Shown: positions 1 to 7,967, numbered from the stretch's first letter. The stretch: 64,000 nt of DNA from Arthrobacter_D sp015752045 (GCF_015752045.1 NZ_JADOUS010000005.1:124001-188000); one strand, 5' to 3'. Made by a program: numbers and translations. The notes: generated by a model not told the origin, from the letters alone.

Positions 1-734
1 ATCAGCGAGCCCCGGATCGTCGGGATGGTGACGTTGCGGAACTGCTGCCATGCGCTCGCGCCGTCGAGCCGTGCGGCTTCCACGATCTCGGTGGGGATGC
101 CCTTGATGGCGGCCGACAGCACCACCATCGCGAAGCCGGTCTGGATCCAGATCATGACCGCGATCAGGAACAGGGTGTTCTCGGGTGCATCGAGCAGGAA
201 CTGCTTCGGCTCCTGGCCGAACCACACCAGGATCTGGTTGAACAGGCCGATCTGATCCTGCTCGGGGCCCTTGTAGGCGTAGACGAACCGCCAGATGATG
301 CCGGCGCCGACGAAGGAGATCGCCATGGGCATGAAGACCAGCGCCTTCAGCGCCCTCTCCCCGCGGGCCCGGTCGATGAACACGGCGTAGGCCAGGCCGA
401 TCGAGGATGCCAGCAGGGGCACGAGGACCACCCAGATGACGGTGTTGCGCAGGGTGACCAGCGCCTCCGGCTGCGTGAACATCCAGACGAAGTTGTCGAG
501 ACCCACGAATTCGCCGTTCCGGCCGGTCAGGGAGAGGTACGAGGTCTGCAGCGCCGGGAACACGAGCCCGACGGCGAGCAGGAGCAGGGCCGGCGCCAGG
601 AAGCCCGCGATCTGGACCTTCTCACGCCCGCTCTTGGGAGCCCTGTCCACCAGGAGCATGATGATCCCGATGATCGCGGCGAAGACGGCGAGGCCCACCA
701 CCACCTGTAAACCTTTGTCTGCAATTTCTTCCAC
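1..734 (-). CDS. Sugar ABC transporter permease (MalF/AglF-like), 3' end outside window
   Basis: Inner membrane subunit of a carbohydrate ABC importer. It starts at GTG 734 with AGGAGG about 9 nt upstream, and about 244 codons are visible before the window edge. The protein begins with a membrane segment (VVVGLAVFAAIIGIIMLLV) followed by a cytoplasmic stretch and further hydrophobic segments. The EAA loop that contacts the ATPase is visible as EAARLDGASAWQQF. Its partner binding protein lies immediately upstream on the same strand, 140 bp away. Both resemble alpha-glucoside (Agl) type systems of actinobacteria, but the substrate is inferred. The second permease would lie beyond the window. 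Confidence 0.88.
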   Translation of the reverse strand, partial: MEEIADKGLQVVVGLAVFAAIIGIIMLLVDRAPKSGREKVQIAGFLAPALLLLAVGLVFPALQTSYLSLTGRNGEFVGLDNFVWMFTQPEALVTLRNTVIWVVLVPLLASSIGLAYAVFIDRARGERALKALVFMPMAISFVGAGIIWRFVYAYKGPEQDQIGLFNQILVWFGQEPKQFLLDAPENTLFLIAVMIWIQTGFAMVVLSAAIKGIPTEIVEAARLDGASAWQQFRNVTIPTIRGSL

Positions 735-780
735 AGCCCAGCCTCCTGGCGTGCTTTCTGAAAGTGAATGGGGAGGCGGT

Positions 781-819
781 GGGGCAGGGAGGACCGCGAT
801 GCACGGTCCTCCCTGCTCC
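781..819 (-). promoter_or_regulatory. Intergenic hairpin between binding-protein and permease genes
   Basis: Perfect 13-bp inverted repeat (784-796 with 804-816) around a 7-nt loop, extendable to 16 pairs with one G-U. It sits between the binding protein stop and the permease start, with no U-run after it. Such hairpins commonly protect the upstream mRNA or partly terminate transcription so that binding protein exceeds membrane subunits. That role is inferred. Confidence 0.6.
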
Positions 820-874
820 ACCGGAGGTCCGCGGGCACCCCGACCGGCCGGTCGGCGTGCCCGCTGCTACCTGC

Positions 875-2221
875 CTAGGAAGCGGGCCAGCTGTCCTCGA
901 CGGTCTGCGTGACTTCCTCGGTCGAGGAGCCGTTGATCCAGTTGACGATGCCGCTCCAGAAGGAGTTGGCGCCGACGGCGCCCGGCATCAGGTCGGATCC
1001 GTCGAAGCGGAAGACCGTGTTGGGGTCCTGCAGCAGCTCGATGGACTGGCGGTCCAGGTCCGACGTGGCGACCGCGGGATCGAGTCCCTTGTTCGCGCTG
1101 ATCGCACCTCCCTGGGCGACGCGGGCGTTGGCGAACTCGGCGCTCGCGAGGAACGTCTGCAGTGCCTGCACCTCGGGACGGTCCGCGTAGGCGCCGATCA
1201 ATTCGCCGCCGCCCGTGATGGCCGTACCCTGGGATGCGTCGATCGGCGGGGTCATGAAGGCCCAGACGTCGCCGTCCTCGGCGACGGCGGTCCCCTCGGG
1301 CCAGTTCGCGGCCTGGAAGGACGCCTGGTGGTGCATGGCACACTGGCCGTCCAGGACGGGCTGGCCGGCCTCGGCGAACGGTGTCGAGAGGATCGAACGG
1401 ACATCACCGAAACCGCCGTTGACGTACGCGTCGTTCTTCAGGATGTCGCCCACGCGGTCGAAGGAATCGACGATCTTGGGATCGTTGAACGGGATCTCGT
1501 GCGCGACCCACTGGTCGTACACCTCGGGGCCGTGTTCGCGCAGGACGGCGTCCTCCACCCAGTCGGTGCCCGGCCATCCGGTGGCCTCACCGGACTCGAA
1601 GCCGGCGCACCAGGGCTTCATCTCCCCCTCGCCGGCGATCTTCTCGGACAGTTCGGTCATCTCGTCCCAGGTGGTGGGGACCTCCCAGCCCTTCTCCTCG
1701 AACGTGGCCGGCACGTACCAGACGTAGCCCTTCACGTTGGCGAGCATGGGCGCGGCGTAGAAAGTGCCGTCCACCGTTCCGTACTTCTTCCAGTCCGCGG
1801 ACCAGTTCTCGTCGACGAGATCCGAGACGGCCTGCGGTGCAGGCTTGAGGTTCGAGGCCTGGTCGGCCAGGAGGCCGGGCTGCGGGAAGATGGCGAGGTC
1901 GGGAGCGGTGCCACCCTGGGCCCGCACGCCGATCTGCGTCTCGAACTCCTTGGAGCCCTCATAGGCCACCTCGACGCCGGTGCACTCGGAGAAGTCCGCC
2001 CAGGACTCCTCGAGCCGCTCCGCCTCGACGTCGACGATCGTCGAGTAGACGCTGACCTCGGCGTTGTCGAAGGTCCCGTAGGACTCGTAGGCGGCGCAGT
2101 CCGCGTCGCCCGATCCTCCCGCGCTGTCCGAGCCTTCCGAACCACAGCCGGCGAGAGCGAGGAGGGAAACACTGAGTGCTGCGACGGGCAGCACGAATTT
2201 CCTTGAGCGAATAGTCGCCAT
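875..2221 (-). CDS. Sugar ABC transporter substrate-binding lipoprotein
   Basis: 448-residue extracytoplasmic solute-binding protein (family 1, carbohydrate), tethered by lipid. The N-terminus has a basic start, a hydrophobic core and the lipobox LALAGC, then a Ser/Gly-rich linker. The mature part carries the family-typical segments VEVAYEGSKEFETQI and TAPDLAIFPQPG, seen in alpha-glucoside binding proteins of actinobacteria. Start ATG 2221 has AAAGGAG upstream. It is the first gene of the sugar operon; the permease follows. A 12-bp palindrome of LacI-operator type lies about 100 bp upstream, so sugar induction is likely. Exact sugar unknown. Confidence 0.9.
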   Translation of the reverse strand: MATIRSRKFVLPVAALSVSLLALAGCGSEGSDSAGGSGDADCAAYESYGTFDNAEVSVYSTIVDVEAERLEESWADFSECTGVEVAYEGSKEFETQIGVRAQGGTAPDLAIFPQPGLLADQASNLKPAPQAVSDLVDENWSADWKKYGTVDGTFYAAPMLANVKGYVWYVPATFEEKGWEVPTTWDEMTELSEKIAGEGEMKPWCAGFESGEATGWPGTDWVEDAVLREHGPEVYDQWVAHEIPFNDPKIVDSFDRVGDILKNDAYVNGGFGDVRSILSTPFAEAGQPVLDGQCAMHHQASFQAANWPEGTAVAEDGDVWAFMTPPIDASQGTAITGGGELIGAYADRPEVQALQTFLASAEFANARVAQGGAISANKGLDPAVATSDLDRQSIELLQDPNTVFRFDGSDLMPGAVGANSFWSGIVNWINGSSTEEVTQTVEDSWPAS

Positions 2222-2308
2222 TGAAACAGACTCCTTTGTCTGGCGGTCCGTCCACGGACGGGTCTACGGCTGGACGCGCCAGGACCCGAGGATGTTCCGC
2301 CTCACTGA

Positions 2309-2371
2309 TTGGTATCGCAACAGTAAGCGCTTACATGATGCCTGTAGGCCCATTACGGTTTTCGATACCAA
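2309..2371. promoter_or_regulatory. LacI-type operator palindrome inside a longer inverted repeat
   Basis: GTAAGCGCTTAC at 2323-2334 is a perfect 12-bp palindrome with the central CG typical of LacI/GalR-family operators. It is flanked by an inverted pair TTGGTATCG (2309-2317) and CGATACCAA (2363-2371). All lie between the divergent ends of the sugar operon and the Asp23 operon terminus, in the promoter region of the binding-protein gene. A LacI regulator is not in the window. Confidence 0.6.
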
Positions 2372-2391
2372 ATTGTGACCCACTTCACGGC

Positions 2392-3051
2392 TCAGGCGAC
2401 GCGGTCCGACCGCGAGAAGTGGACCCTCGCGCCGGATCGGATACTGATCAGCACCGGCGTGCGATAGCCGGTGACCCGGTCCAGTGCCTCGACGAGACGG
2501 GAGACCTCGGCTGCGACCGCGTACGCGGGCACGCCCTTGCGGGGGAACACCCGCACGCACAGGCTCGGGACACCCCGGATCATCCACGTGGTGACGGAGG
2601 CAGCGGCGAGATCCGAACGTTCCAGGAGCGCCGCCCTGAGTGCCTGCTCGGCCGCCGCGGCCGTGATCGTCACCGTCCCGGCGGCATCGGCCGTACCGGT
2701 GCCTGTCGTCCCGCGGCTCCGGCCGGTCGAGGCAGGGCGGGCTTCGTCCATCGATGCGAAGATGCCCGTGCGCCCCCTTCCCTGCGCGGTGATCCAGAGG
2801 ACGAGCAGCACGATCAGCAGCAGCAGGGCCGCTGCCAGCGCCAGCCACAACCAGGTGTCGTCCTGGCCGTCGAGGGTGGTCCGCGTCCGGGTATCGTCGA
2901 CGGCCTCGCCGACCCGCGGCGCCGCGGAGGCCCACCAGGAGGCGACGGCGGGCACGGTCAGGAGCGCGAGTCCGGCGGCCCCGGCCGCGGCGGCGAGGAG
3001 CCCGACGACGGCGAGGAGCAGGCGGTTGAGCCCCCGCGGTGTCGTATTCAT
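2392..3051 (-). CDS. AmaP-like membrane protein, last gene of Asp23 operon
   Basis: 219 residues. Two hydrophobic segments (about residues 8-35 and 67-90) are followed by a soluble C-terminal domain with alternating valines. This is the layout of alkaline-shock membrane anchor proteins (AmaP), which tether Asp23 to the membrane in Firmicutes. It starts at ATG 3051, overlapping the previous stop as ATGA, so translation is probably coupled. A start further upstream would bury the whole preceding gene and is rejected. The role as Asp23 anchor is inferred from family and operon position. Confidence 0.75.
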   Translation of the reverse strand: MNTTPRGLNRLLLAVVGLLAAAAGAAGLALLTVPAVASWWASAAPRVGEAVDDTRTRTTLDGQDDTWLWLALAAALLLLIVLLVLWITAQGRGRTGIFASMDEARPASTGRSRGTTGTGTADAAGTVTITAAAAEQALRAALLERSDLAAASVTTWMIRGVPSLCVRVFPRKGVPAYAVAAEVSRLVEALDRVTGYRTPVLISIRSGARVHFSRSDRVA

Positions 3052-3650
3052 TGCCCGATCACCCCCGACTCCGCCACGACGACGGCGATCCGCGGTTCGG
3101 GGTCGACACTCGATCGCCGGAGGTCGTCCGCCACCGCGGCGCGGATGGCGTCCGCGTCTACCGGGATCCCGGACGTCGGCCGGACCTGCACCGTCACCGA
3201 GGTGCGTCCCACCGTGACGAGGACCTGCTCCGGCCCCACCCCTGCGGCGACCCGCGCACTGCGGGCGAGCGACGATGCAACCACCTCGGCGTCGACGACG
3301 ACGGCCGCGCGTTCGTCCGGGATGGCGTAGCGGGCCCGCCTGCCCGGCAGCACCGCGAGCAGGACCAGCAGCGAGCCGACGACGAGCAGCAGGAAGGAAC
3401 CGGCACCGAGCAGGGACGCGGGCACGCCGTCGGGCAGGGCGCCGAGCCATGCTGCCGCGGCCTCCAGGTCGAGCAGGAACGGCTCGTCCCCCACGGCCTG
3501 CAGGACGGCCTCGAACAGCAGGACGAGGCAGCCCACGATCAGCAGGGCGCCGGTCACCACCGAGGCCGCGGCACGGGAGGAGTGCAACTCCCGGCGCACG
3601 AGGCGCGCGGTGCTCGACGGCGTCGACCGGTCGGGTGGATCGACGCTCAC
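3048..3650 (-). CDS. DUF6286-type membrane protein of the Asp23 operon
   Basis: 200 residues. A cytoplasmic N-terminus rich in Ser/Arg leads to two hydrophobic helices (around 35-55 and 90-115), then an Asp23-like soluble domain of about 85 residues with the pattern VLVTVGRTSVTVQVRP. It starts at GTG 3650, overlapping the upstream stop (GTGA), and its own stop overlaps the next start (ATGA). Genes of this kind recur in actinobacterial Asp23 clusters. The biochemical role is unknown; a membrane partner of the Asp23 proteins is likely. Confidence 0.7.
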   Translation of the reverse strand: MSVDPPDRSTPSSTARLVRRELHSSRAAASVVTGALLIVGCLVLLFEAVLQAVGDEPFLLDLEAAAAWLGALPDGVPASLLGAGSFLLLVVGSLLVLLAVLPGRRARYAIPDERAAVVVDAEVVASSLARSARVAAGVGPEQVLVTVGRTSVTVQVRPTSGIPVDADAIRAAVADDLRRSSVDPEPRIAVVVAESGVIGQ

Positions 3651-4075
3651 AGGACCCTCGCCCCCTTGGTGACGGTGCTGCCGATGATGCGGATGTCCAC
3701 ACGGCTCAACCGCGTCCCTGTGAGCTCCTGGACCCGCTCGAGGATCGGGGACCGCGCAGCCTCGGCGCGAGCCCACAGGGGACCGCCGAACGTCCCGACG
3801 ACGTCGGGATCCCCGGCCACCCGCGACAGCGGCGGCACGGGCAGGGGCAGGGCGAGGGTGAGCGCGAGCAGGCCCCGGTCGTCGGCGAAGGACGCCCGGA
3901 CCTGCACGGGAGGAACCCCCAGCACGTCGGCGGCGACCGCCCGCGCCGTGCTGGTGAGCGCCTGCGTGGTGATGCGGTTGTGGCCGGCGAGGGACACTCC
4001 GGGAGGATGCCCGGGGACGGCCGCCAGCGGCTGGATGTGCTTGGGGAGGCGCGCCGGGATGGGCTCGGTGGTCAC
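3647..4075 (-). CDS. Small Asp23-cluster protein
   Basis: 142 residues, no signal peptide or membrane helix. The C-terminal half (TRLSRVDIRIIGSTV) resembles the end of Asp23/Gls24 domains, and the middle is Pro/Leu-rich. The GTG start at 4075 overlaps the stop of the preceding gene by 4 bp. It sits between the DUF2273-like membrane peptide and the DUF6286 gene in a tightly packed operon. I take it as a diverged Asp23 paralogue; function unknown. Confidence 0.68.
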   Translation of the reverse strand: MTTEPIPARLPKHIQPLAAVPGHPPGVSLAGHNRITTQALTSTARAVAADVLGVPPVQVRASFADDRGLLALTLALPLPVPPLSRVAGDPDVVGTFGGPLWARAEAARSPILERVQELTGTRLSRVDIRIIGSTVTKGARVL

Positions 4076-4263
4076 GACGACGAGCGGCGGCCGGACAGGG
4101 CGTCGACGACGCCGCGCAGATCGAGCTTGCCCTCGATGATGCGCCCGACGACGGCACCGCAGAGCACCAGGACGAGCGTGAGGAGGAAGCCCCAGAAGCC
4201 GAAGATCAGCGCCGCGAAGGCGAGGACGGCTCCGGCGGCCATGCCGACGATGGTGGGGTTCAT
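4072..4263 (-). CDS. DUF2273-like small membrane protein
   Basis: 63 residues consisting mostly of one long hydrophobic hairpin (residues 5-40) followed by a charged tail, GKLDLRGVVDALSGRR. This is the size and pattern of the small DUF2273 membrane proteins found next to asp23 genes. ATG 4263 lies 7 bp after the asp23 stop, and its stop overlaps the next start. Probably a membrane anchor or partner of the Asp23 protein, by context. Confidence 0.75.
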   Translation of the reverse strand: MNPTIVGMAAGAVLAFAALIFGFWGFLLTLVLVLCGAVVGRIIEGKLDLRGVVDALSGRRSSS

Positions 4264-4270
4264 GGGTGCC

Positions 4271-4729
4271 TCACTCGAGCGGCTGCGGGATCTGGGTGGA
4301 ACCCGCGGGGTGGACGCGCTCCACGGTCTTCTGTTCGGCCGGCGCGGGCAGGTGGACGTCGAGGATCTCGACGTTCACCTCGATGACCTCGAGCCCCACG
4401 AGCTCCGTCAGGGCCTCGTACACGGCTGCTCGGACGGCATCGGCGAGCGCGTTCAGCGCGAACCCGTAGGAGGCGACGAGGCTGACGTCGACCGCGAGCT
4501 GCGTCTGGCCGACCTCGACCTTGACGCCGTGGGAGAGGTCGTTGGCGCCGACGGCGTCGCGGATGGCCCCCAGGGCGCGTCCGCTGCCGGGGCCCAGCGC
4601 GTGGACGCCCGGAACCGCCCGGGCCGCGATGGCGGCGATCTTCGCTGCTGCGGCATCGCCGATCACGGTCCTCCCGACCGGCGCATCCTGGGGGACGGGC
4701 AGTTGCCGGCCCGTGGGTTGGTCGATCAT
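4271..4729 (-). CDS. Asp23/Gls24 family envelope stress response protein
   Basis: 152 residues, cytoplasmic. The Asp23 domain spans about residues 22-130, with GDAAAAKIAAIAARAVPGV at its start and alternating beta strands (VKVEVGQTQLAVDVSLV, LEVIEVNVEILDV). Asp23 proteins coat the inner face of the membrane and are induced by cell-envelope or alkaline stress in Firmicutes. This is the first gene of a five-gene operon running to 2392 whose genes are spaced 7 bp apart or overlap by 4 bp. Confidence 0.88.
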   Translation of the reverse strand: MIDQPTGRQLPVPQDAPVGRTVIGDAAAAKIAAIAARAVPGVHALGPGSGRALGAIRDAVGANDLSHGVKVEVGQTQLAVDVSLVASYGFALNALADAVRAAVYEALTELVGLEVIEVNVEILDVHLPAPAEQKTVERVHPAGSTQIPQPLE

Positions 4730-4793
4730 CGGAGAACGCCCCTTTCACTCGTGCCCAAGCCTAAGCCACGGTCCGGCCGCTGCGACCGCCCTG

Positions 4794-5273
4794 TCAGGGG
4801 TGAGTGCAGTGCCGTCCGAGCCAATCCTGCACCGGGACCATGGCTCGCCGGAACGCCTTCTCGTCGAACGCACCCGAGCCCCGGGGAGGCGCCTCGACGG
4901 ACAGCGCGAGCATGGTGAAGTCGTCGTGCAGGTCCCCGGGCACCTTGTCACGGAGGTCGAGGATCTGCTGCTCGAGGGCCTGCAGCTCGTCGGGGTCCGA
5001 GCTGGAGCGCAGGGTCAGCGGCGCGAGCATGGCGGTGGTGACGCCGCCGGCGACGATCACGCAGTGGTGGGAGGTCTCGGGGGCCGCCGTCGCTCCGGCC
5101 GCACCCTGGAGCGCCGCCGCCGGGTCCTGGGAGGGCGCGGCCGTGCCCGGCTGCGGGGACGGGCTGGCCGGCATCGTCAGCATCGTCTCGGCGGGAGACG
5201 GATCACCCTGGCCGCACCCGGACAGGACCAGCGCGAGGGTGCACAACCCGACAGCGGAAGACAGGAGTCTCAC
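4794..5273 (-). CDS. Small predicted lipoprotein
   Basis: 159 residues. Signal peptide with lipobox LVLSGC, then a Pro/Ser/Ala-rich linker to about residue 65 and a C-terminal helical domain ending RHCTHP. Two cysteines (in HHCVIV and RHC) could form a disulfide. No family recognised. It lies 64 bp upstream of the asp23 gene on the same strand and could be read with it. Confidence 0.78.
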   Translation of the reverse strand: MRLLSSAVGLCTLALVLSGCGQGDPSPAETMLTMPASPSPQPGTAAPSQDPAAALQGAAGATAAPETSHHCVIVAGGVTTAMLAPLTLRSSSDPDELQALEQQILDLRDKVPGDLHDDFTMLALSVEAPPRGSGAFDEKAFRRAMVPVQDWLGRHCTHP

Positions 5274-5456
5274 TGGTGTCCTTTCGTCTCGGTGCGATGC
5301 CGGAGGTCCAACGCGCGGTGACCCCGGATCTATCCCTGATGGTTCCCCCGGGCAACGTGGCCTGGTCAGGACGCGCTCGCACCGCAGTCCCGGACACGAC
5401 CGGTCCGGCCCCGCCGCAATGCTAAGGGCGGAACCCCGGCGTTGGCTGGGAAGAGG

Positions 5457-5489
5457 AAGGGCACCGCCGAACAGGCCGGCGATGCCCTT
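5457..5489 (-). terminator. Hairpin terminator after the gene fragment
   Basis: Inverted repeat AAGGGCA (5457-5463) / TGCCCTT (5483-5489) with an inner CGCC/GGCG stem, followed on the minus strand by a pyrimidine-rich TTCCTCTT. It lies just downstream of the fragment at 5508. Confidence 0.6.
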
Positions 5490-5507
5490 CCCCGCCGGAC
5501 ACGACGG

Positions 5508-5777
5508 TCAGCGCTTGCCGCCCTTCGCCTTCGACGGCAGGAACTTCTCGCTGACGACAGCACTCACGTTGCCCGCGGCATCGACGGCACGGACGTAGAC
5601 GGTGGCCGCCCGGTCCCCGATGGCGATGGGGCCCACGTACGTCTCGAACGAGCCGCTGTTGCGGTTGAGCGAGTACTCGATGCGCGACAGTCCGGTGTCA
5701 TCCGAAGCATCGACCCGCACCGTGCGGGTCGCTGCGTCGAGCGTCGCCGCGACGGTCGGCGCCGCGGCGGGGAGGAT
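5508..5777 (-). pseudogene. C-terminal fragment of a surface/secreted protein (Ig-like or OmpL47-type repeat)
   Basis: An open frame of about 90 codons without signal peptide or convincing start (first GTG at 5720, no Shine-Dalgarno; in-frame TGA at 5778-5780). The translated segment looks like one beta-sandwich repeat: ATRTVRVDASDDTGLSRIEY, then VYVRAVDAAGNVS and a basic tail. Such repeats end large secreted proteins or hydrolases. The N-terminal part is absent, replaced by the tRNA-Phe terminator. The position directly past the 3' end of a tRNA suggests loss by integration or excision, but a small real gene using GTG 5720 (70 residues) is possible. Confidence 0.55.
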
Positions 5778-5803
5778 TCACCCCGGCGTGGCGCACATAC
5801 GAG

Positions 5804-5837
5804 AAAACCCCGCGTTCCGTGGGGAACTGCGGGGTTT
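5804..5837 (-). terminator. Terminator of the tRNA operon
   Basis: Perfect 9-bp stem AAACCCCGC / GCGGGGTTT (5805-5813 with 5829-5837), followed by a T-run on the minus strand, a few bases past the 3' end of tRNA-Phe. Confidence 0.85.
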
Positions 5838-5843
5838 CAGCGG

Positions 5844-5916
5844 TGGCTCCGACCGGCGTCGATCCGGTGACCTCTCGATTTTCAGTCGAACGCTCTACCA
5901 ACTGAGCTACAGAGCC
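5844..5916 (-). tRNA. tRNA-Phe (GAA)
   Basis: 73 nt. Acceptor stem GGCTCTG/CGGAGCC, D-loop AGTTGGTAGA, anticodon loop CTGAAAA with GAA, T-arm with the variant loop GGATCGACGCC rather than GTTCGA. Discriminator A. CCA is not fully encoded. Last of three tRNAs in the operon. Confidence 0.95.
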
Positions 5917-5987
5917 TCGCGACCATCGTGCAGATGGTCACCGTATCCAGCCGGGCCGGCTTCCCCGAGGGGATCCGGCCGCCTGAG

Positions 5988-6061
5988 CGACCCTGACGGG
6001 ACTTGAACCCGCGACCTCCGCCGTGACAGGGCGGCGCGCTAACCAACTGCGCTACAGGGCC
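5988..6061 (-). tRNA. tRNA-Asp (GTC)
   Basis: 74 nt. Acceptor stem GGCCCTG pairs with CAGGGTC (one G-U), anticodon loop CTGTCAC with GTC, T-loop GTTCAAGTC, discriminator G. Middle tRNA of the Glu-Asp-Phe operon. Confidence 0.96.
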
Positions 6062-6175
6062 TTGCAAACTTCGTCTTGCGCACTTCACTGCTTACTTCAC
6101 TTGCTGTTTTTGCAAGAGTTCCAGCCTACCAGCACTTTTCGTCCCGGTTGACCGCCCGTGAGGGCATCTCATGCG

Positions 6176-6248
6176 TACCCCCAACGGGATTCGAACCCGT
6201 GCCGCCGCCGTGAAAGGGCGGTGTCCTAGGCCGCTAGACGATGGGGGC
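6176..6248 (-). tRNA. tRNA-Glu (TTC)
   Basis: 73 nt. Acceptor stem GCCCCCA pairs with TGGGGGT (G1-U72 wobble), anticodon loop CTTTCAC with TTC, T-loop GTTCGAATC, discriminator A. First tRNA of the operon. Confidence 0.96.
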
Positions 6249-6328
6249 CTGGACCACGGTTCGGGTTCCTGCGACCTCCCGGAGGGCGAGCATTTCCGGC
6301 GGATCATTCCCTGTCGTGGACCTATAGA

Positions 6329-6357
6329 ACTATAGATGCACATCCGTCTTTACACAA
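6329..6357 (-). promoter_or_regulatory. Candidate promoter of the tRNA operon
   Basis: On the minus strand a TATAGT (6334-6329) lies 17 bp after TTGTGT (6357-6352), about 80 bp before tRNA-Glu. A second TATAGG follows. The -35 match is weak. Confidence 0.4.
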
Positions 6358-6394
6358 AATCTCCGCCTGTGGCCGGAGTCGGTACGATCAGGGC

Positions 6395-6766
6395 GTGCCG
6401 TTCGAGATCTCGCGTCAGGAATTCGAGGACGCCGTCGACGACGCGATCGACCGCATCCCCGACGACCTCGCGCGCGCCATGGACAACGTGGCGATCTTCG
6501 TGATGGAGGAGTACGAGCCGCACCCGGGCGAGCCCGCCGACACCGAACTGCTGGGCCTGTACGAGGGCACCCCGCTGACCGAACGGGACTCCTGGTGGGG
6601 CGCCGGGTCGCTGCCCGACCGCATCAGCATCTTCCGCGGGCCCCTCATGCGCCTGTGCGAGGACCGCGAGGAGCTCGTCGAGGAGATCCTGGTGACCGTG
6701 GTCCACGAGATCGCGCACCACTTCGGGATCGACGACGACCGGCTCCACCAGCTCGGATGGGGCTGA
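6395..6766 (+). CDS. Zincin-like metallopeptidase family protein
   Basis: 123 residues, cytoplasmic. Near the C-terminus HEIAHHFGIDDDRLHQLG contains the HExxH zinc motif and a following Asp/Glu-rich stretch, characteristic of the short metallopeptidase family (formerly DUF1025) of actinobacteria. Substrate unknown. The GTG start at 6395 has no Shine-Dalgarno, but TACGAT (6383-6388) ends 6 nt before it, suggesting a leaderless transcript. It stands alone between the tRNA operon promoter and the convergent universal stress gene. Confidence 0.85.
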   Translation: MPFEISRQEFEDAVDDAIDRIPDDLARAMDNVAIFVMEEYEPHPGEPADTELLGLYEGTPLTERDSWWGAGSLPDRISIFRGPLMRLCEDREELVEEILVTVVHEIAHHFGIDDDRLHQLGWG

Positions 6767-6793
6767 CGGGGAGGAACGTCGGCGAGGGACGGG

Positions 6794-7813
6794 TCAGCCG
6801 GCCTGGGGAACCATGGGACCGAACGAGCTCCGGTCCTCGAGCCGCGGGTCCGCCCGGTCGGGGACGACCAGCACCGGCCCGCGGGCGTGGTGCAGGACGC
6901 CCTGGCTCGTCGACCCCAGGAGCATCCCGGTGAATCCTCCGCGGCCGCGCGTCCCCACCACGAGCAGTTCCGAGGTCGCCGACGCCTCGATGAGCATCTC
7001 GGCGGGCGGTCCGTCCACGAGCTCCACCGTGATGTCGACGTCGGGGTAGTGGCTCTGCAGCCAGTCACGGCCGGCGGCCAGCTGGACGGCGAGGTCCGCG
7101 TGCAGCGCCTTCCGGTCCACCGGCGCGGGGACCCAGGCGAGCGAGCCGTTGAACGGCGCCACCGAGCAGATGACGCGAAGGGGCAGCCCCCTGGACCTGG
7201 CTTCCTCGGCTGCGGTGAGCGAGGCCGTGCGGGCCTGTTCCGAACCGTCGACGCCGACCACCACCACCGGTTCCACGGTGGCGACGGGGGCTACCTTGTC
7301 CCTGCCCGGCTTCCTGCCGAGTTCGGGATGGCCGAGGCGGGCGCCGGTGCAGACGGGGATGACCGCCGTGGGGCACTTGGCGTGGGCCGGCAGGGCGCTG
7401 CTCACGGAGCCGAGCAGGCGTCCGACGAACCCGCCGCGGCCGCGCGAGCCCACCACCATCAGCTCGGCCTCCTCCGAGAGATCGAGGAGCACCCCGGCGG
7501 CGTCGCCCGTCTCGATCCGCGGATGCACCTCCAGTGCCATGCCCTCCAGATGGGACACGGCTTCGTCGAGGACGGCCCGGGCGCTCTCCCGGATCACCTC
7601 GTCGTCCACCGTGGCGTAGCCGGCGTCCATGCTCGACGCCGCGAAGACCGGCACCGTGTAGGCGGTCACCACGTAGAGCGGTGCTCCGCGCCGCCCGGCC
7701 TCGCGCGCCGCCCACAGCAGCGCGCAGGTGCTCTGGTCCGAACCGTCCACCCCGACGACTATCCCGTGCTGCGCCAGCCCCTGCGGCAGGCCTTCTGTGT
7801 TCTCGCTGCTCAC
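6794..7813 (-). CDS. Universal stress protein with two UspA domains
   Basis: 339 residues, cytoplasmic. Two tandem Usp domains: about residues 15-160 (IVVGVDGSDQS at the start, VVGSRGRGGFVGRLLGSVS near the end) and 180-325 (VVVGVDGSEQA, VVGTRGRGGFTGMLLGSTS). The G-x2-G-x9-G-S/T motif that binds ATP is intact in both. Tandem Usp proteins in actinobacteria respond to dormancy, hypoxia and other stress. GTG start at 7813. Divergent from the small flavoprotein gene at 8068 across a structured intergenic region. Confidence 0.92.
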   Translation of the reverse strand: MSSENTEGLPQGLAQHGIVVGVDGSDQSTCALLWAAREAGRRGAPLYVVTAYTVPVFAASSMDAGYATVDDEVIRESARAVLDEAVSHLEGMALEVHPRIETGDAAGVLLDLSEEAELMVVGSRGRGGFVGRLLGSVSSALPAHAKCPTAVIPVCTGARLGHPELGRKPGRDKVAPVATVEPVVVVGVDGSEQARTASLTAAEEARSRGLPLRVICSVAPFNGSLAWVPAPVDRKALHADLAVQLAAGRDWLQSHYPDVDITVELVDGPPAEMLIEASATSELLVVGTRGRGGFTGMLLGSTSQGVLHHARGPVLVVPDRADPRLEDRSSFGPMVPQAG

Positions 7814-7934
7814 GGCAGGCCTCCCTCGGTCGCACCTCTGACCGCCGAAAGCGGCCGGTCCCCCATTTGTAGCGCACCGCTGATGATCGGTCTATCCACG
7901 GTCCCAAATGTTATATAGGCTGCAATGACCCGTC

Positions 7935-7967
7935 GCGGGGTCCTGCCTGGCAGGTGGGATACCCCGC
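7935..7967. promoter_or_regulatory. Nested inverted repeat in divergent promoter region
   Basis: GCGGGGT (7935-7941) pairs with ACCCCGC (7961-7967) and encloses CCTGCCTGGCAGG (7942-7954), a 6+1+6 palindrome. It lies between the divergent Usp and flavoprotein genes; could be an operator. Confidence 0.4.
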
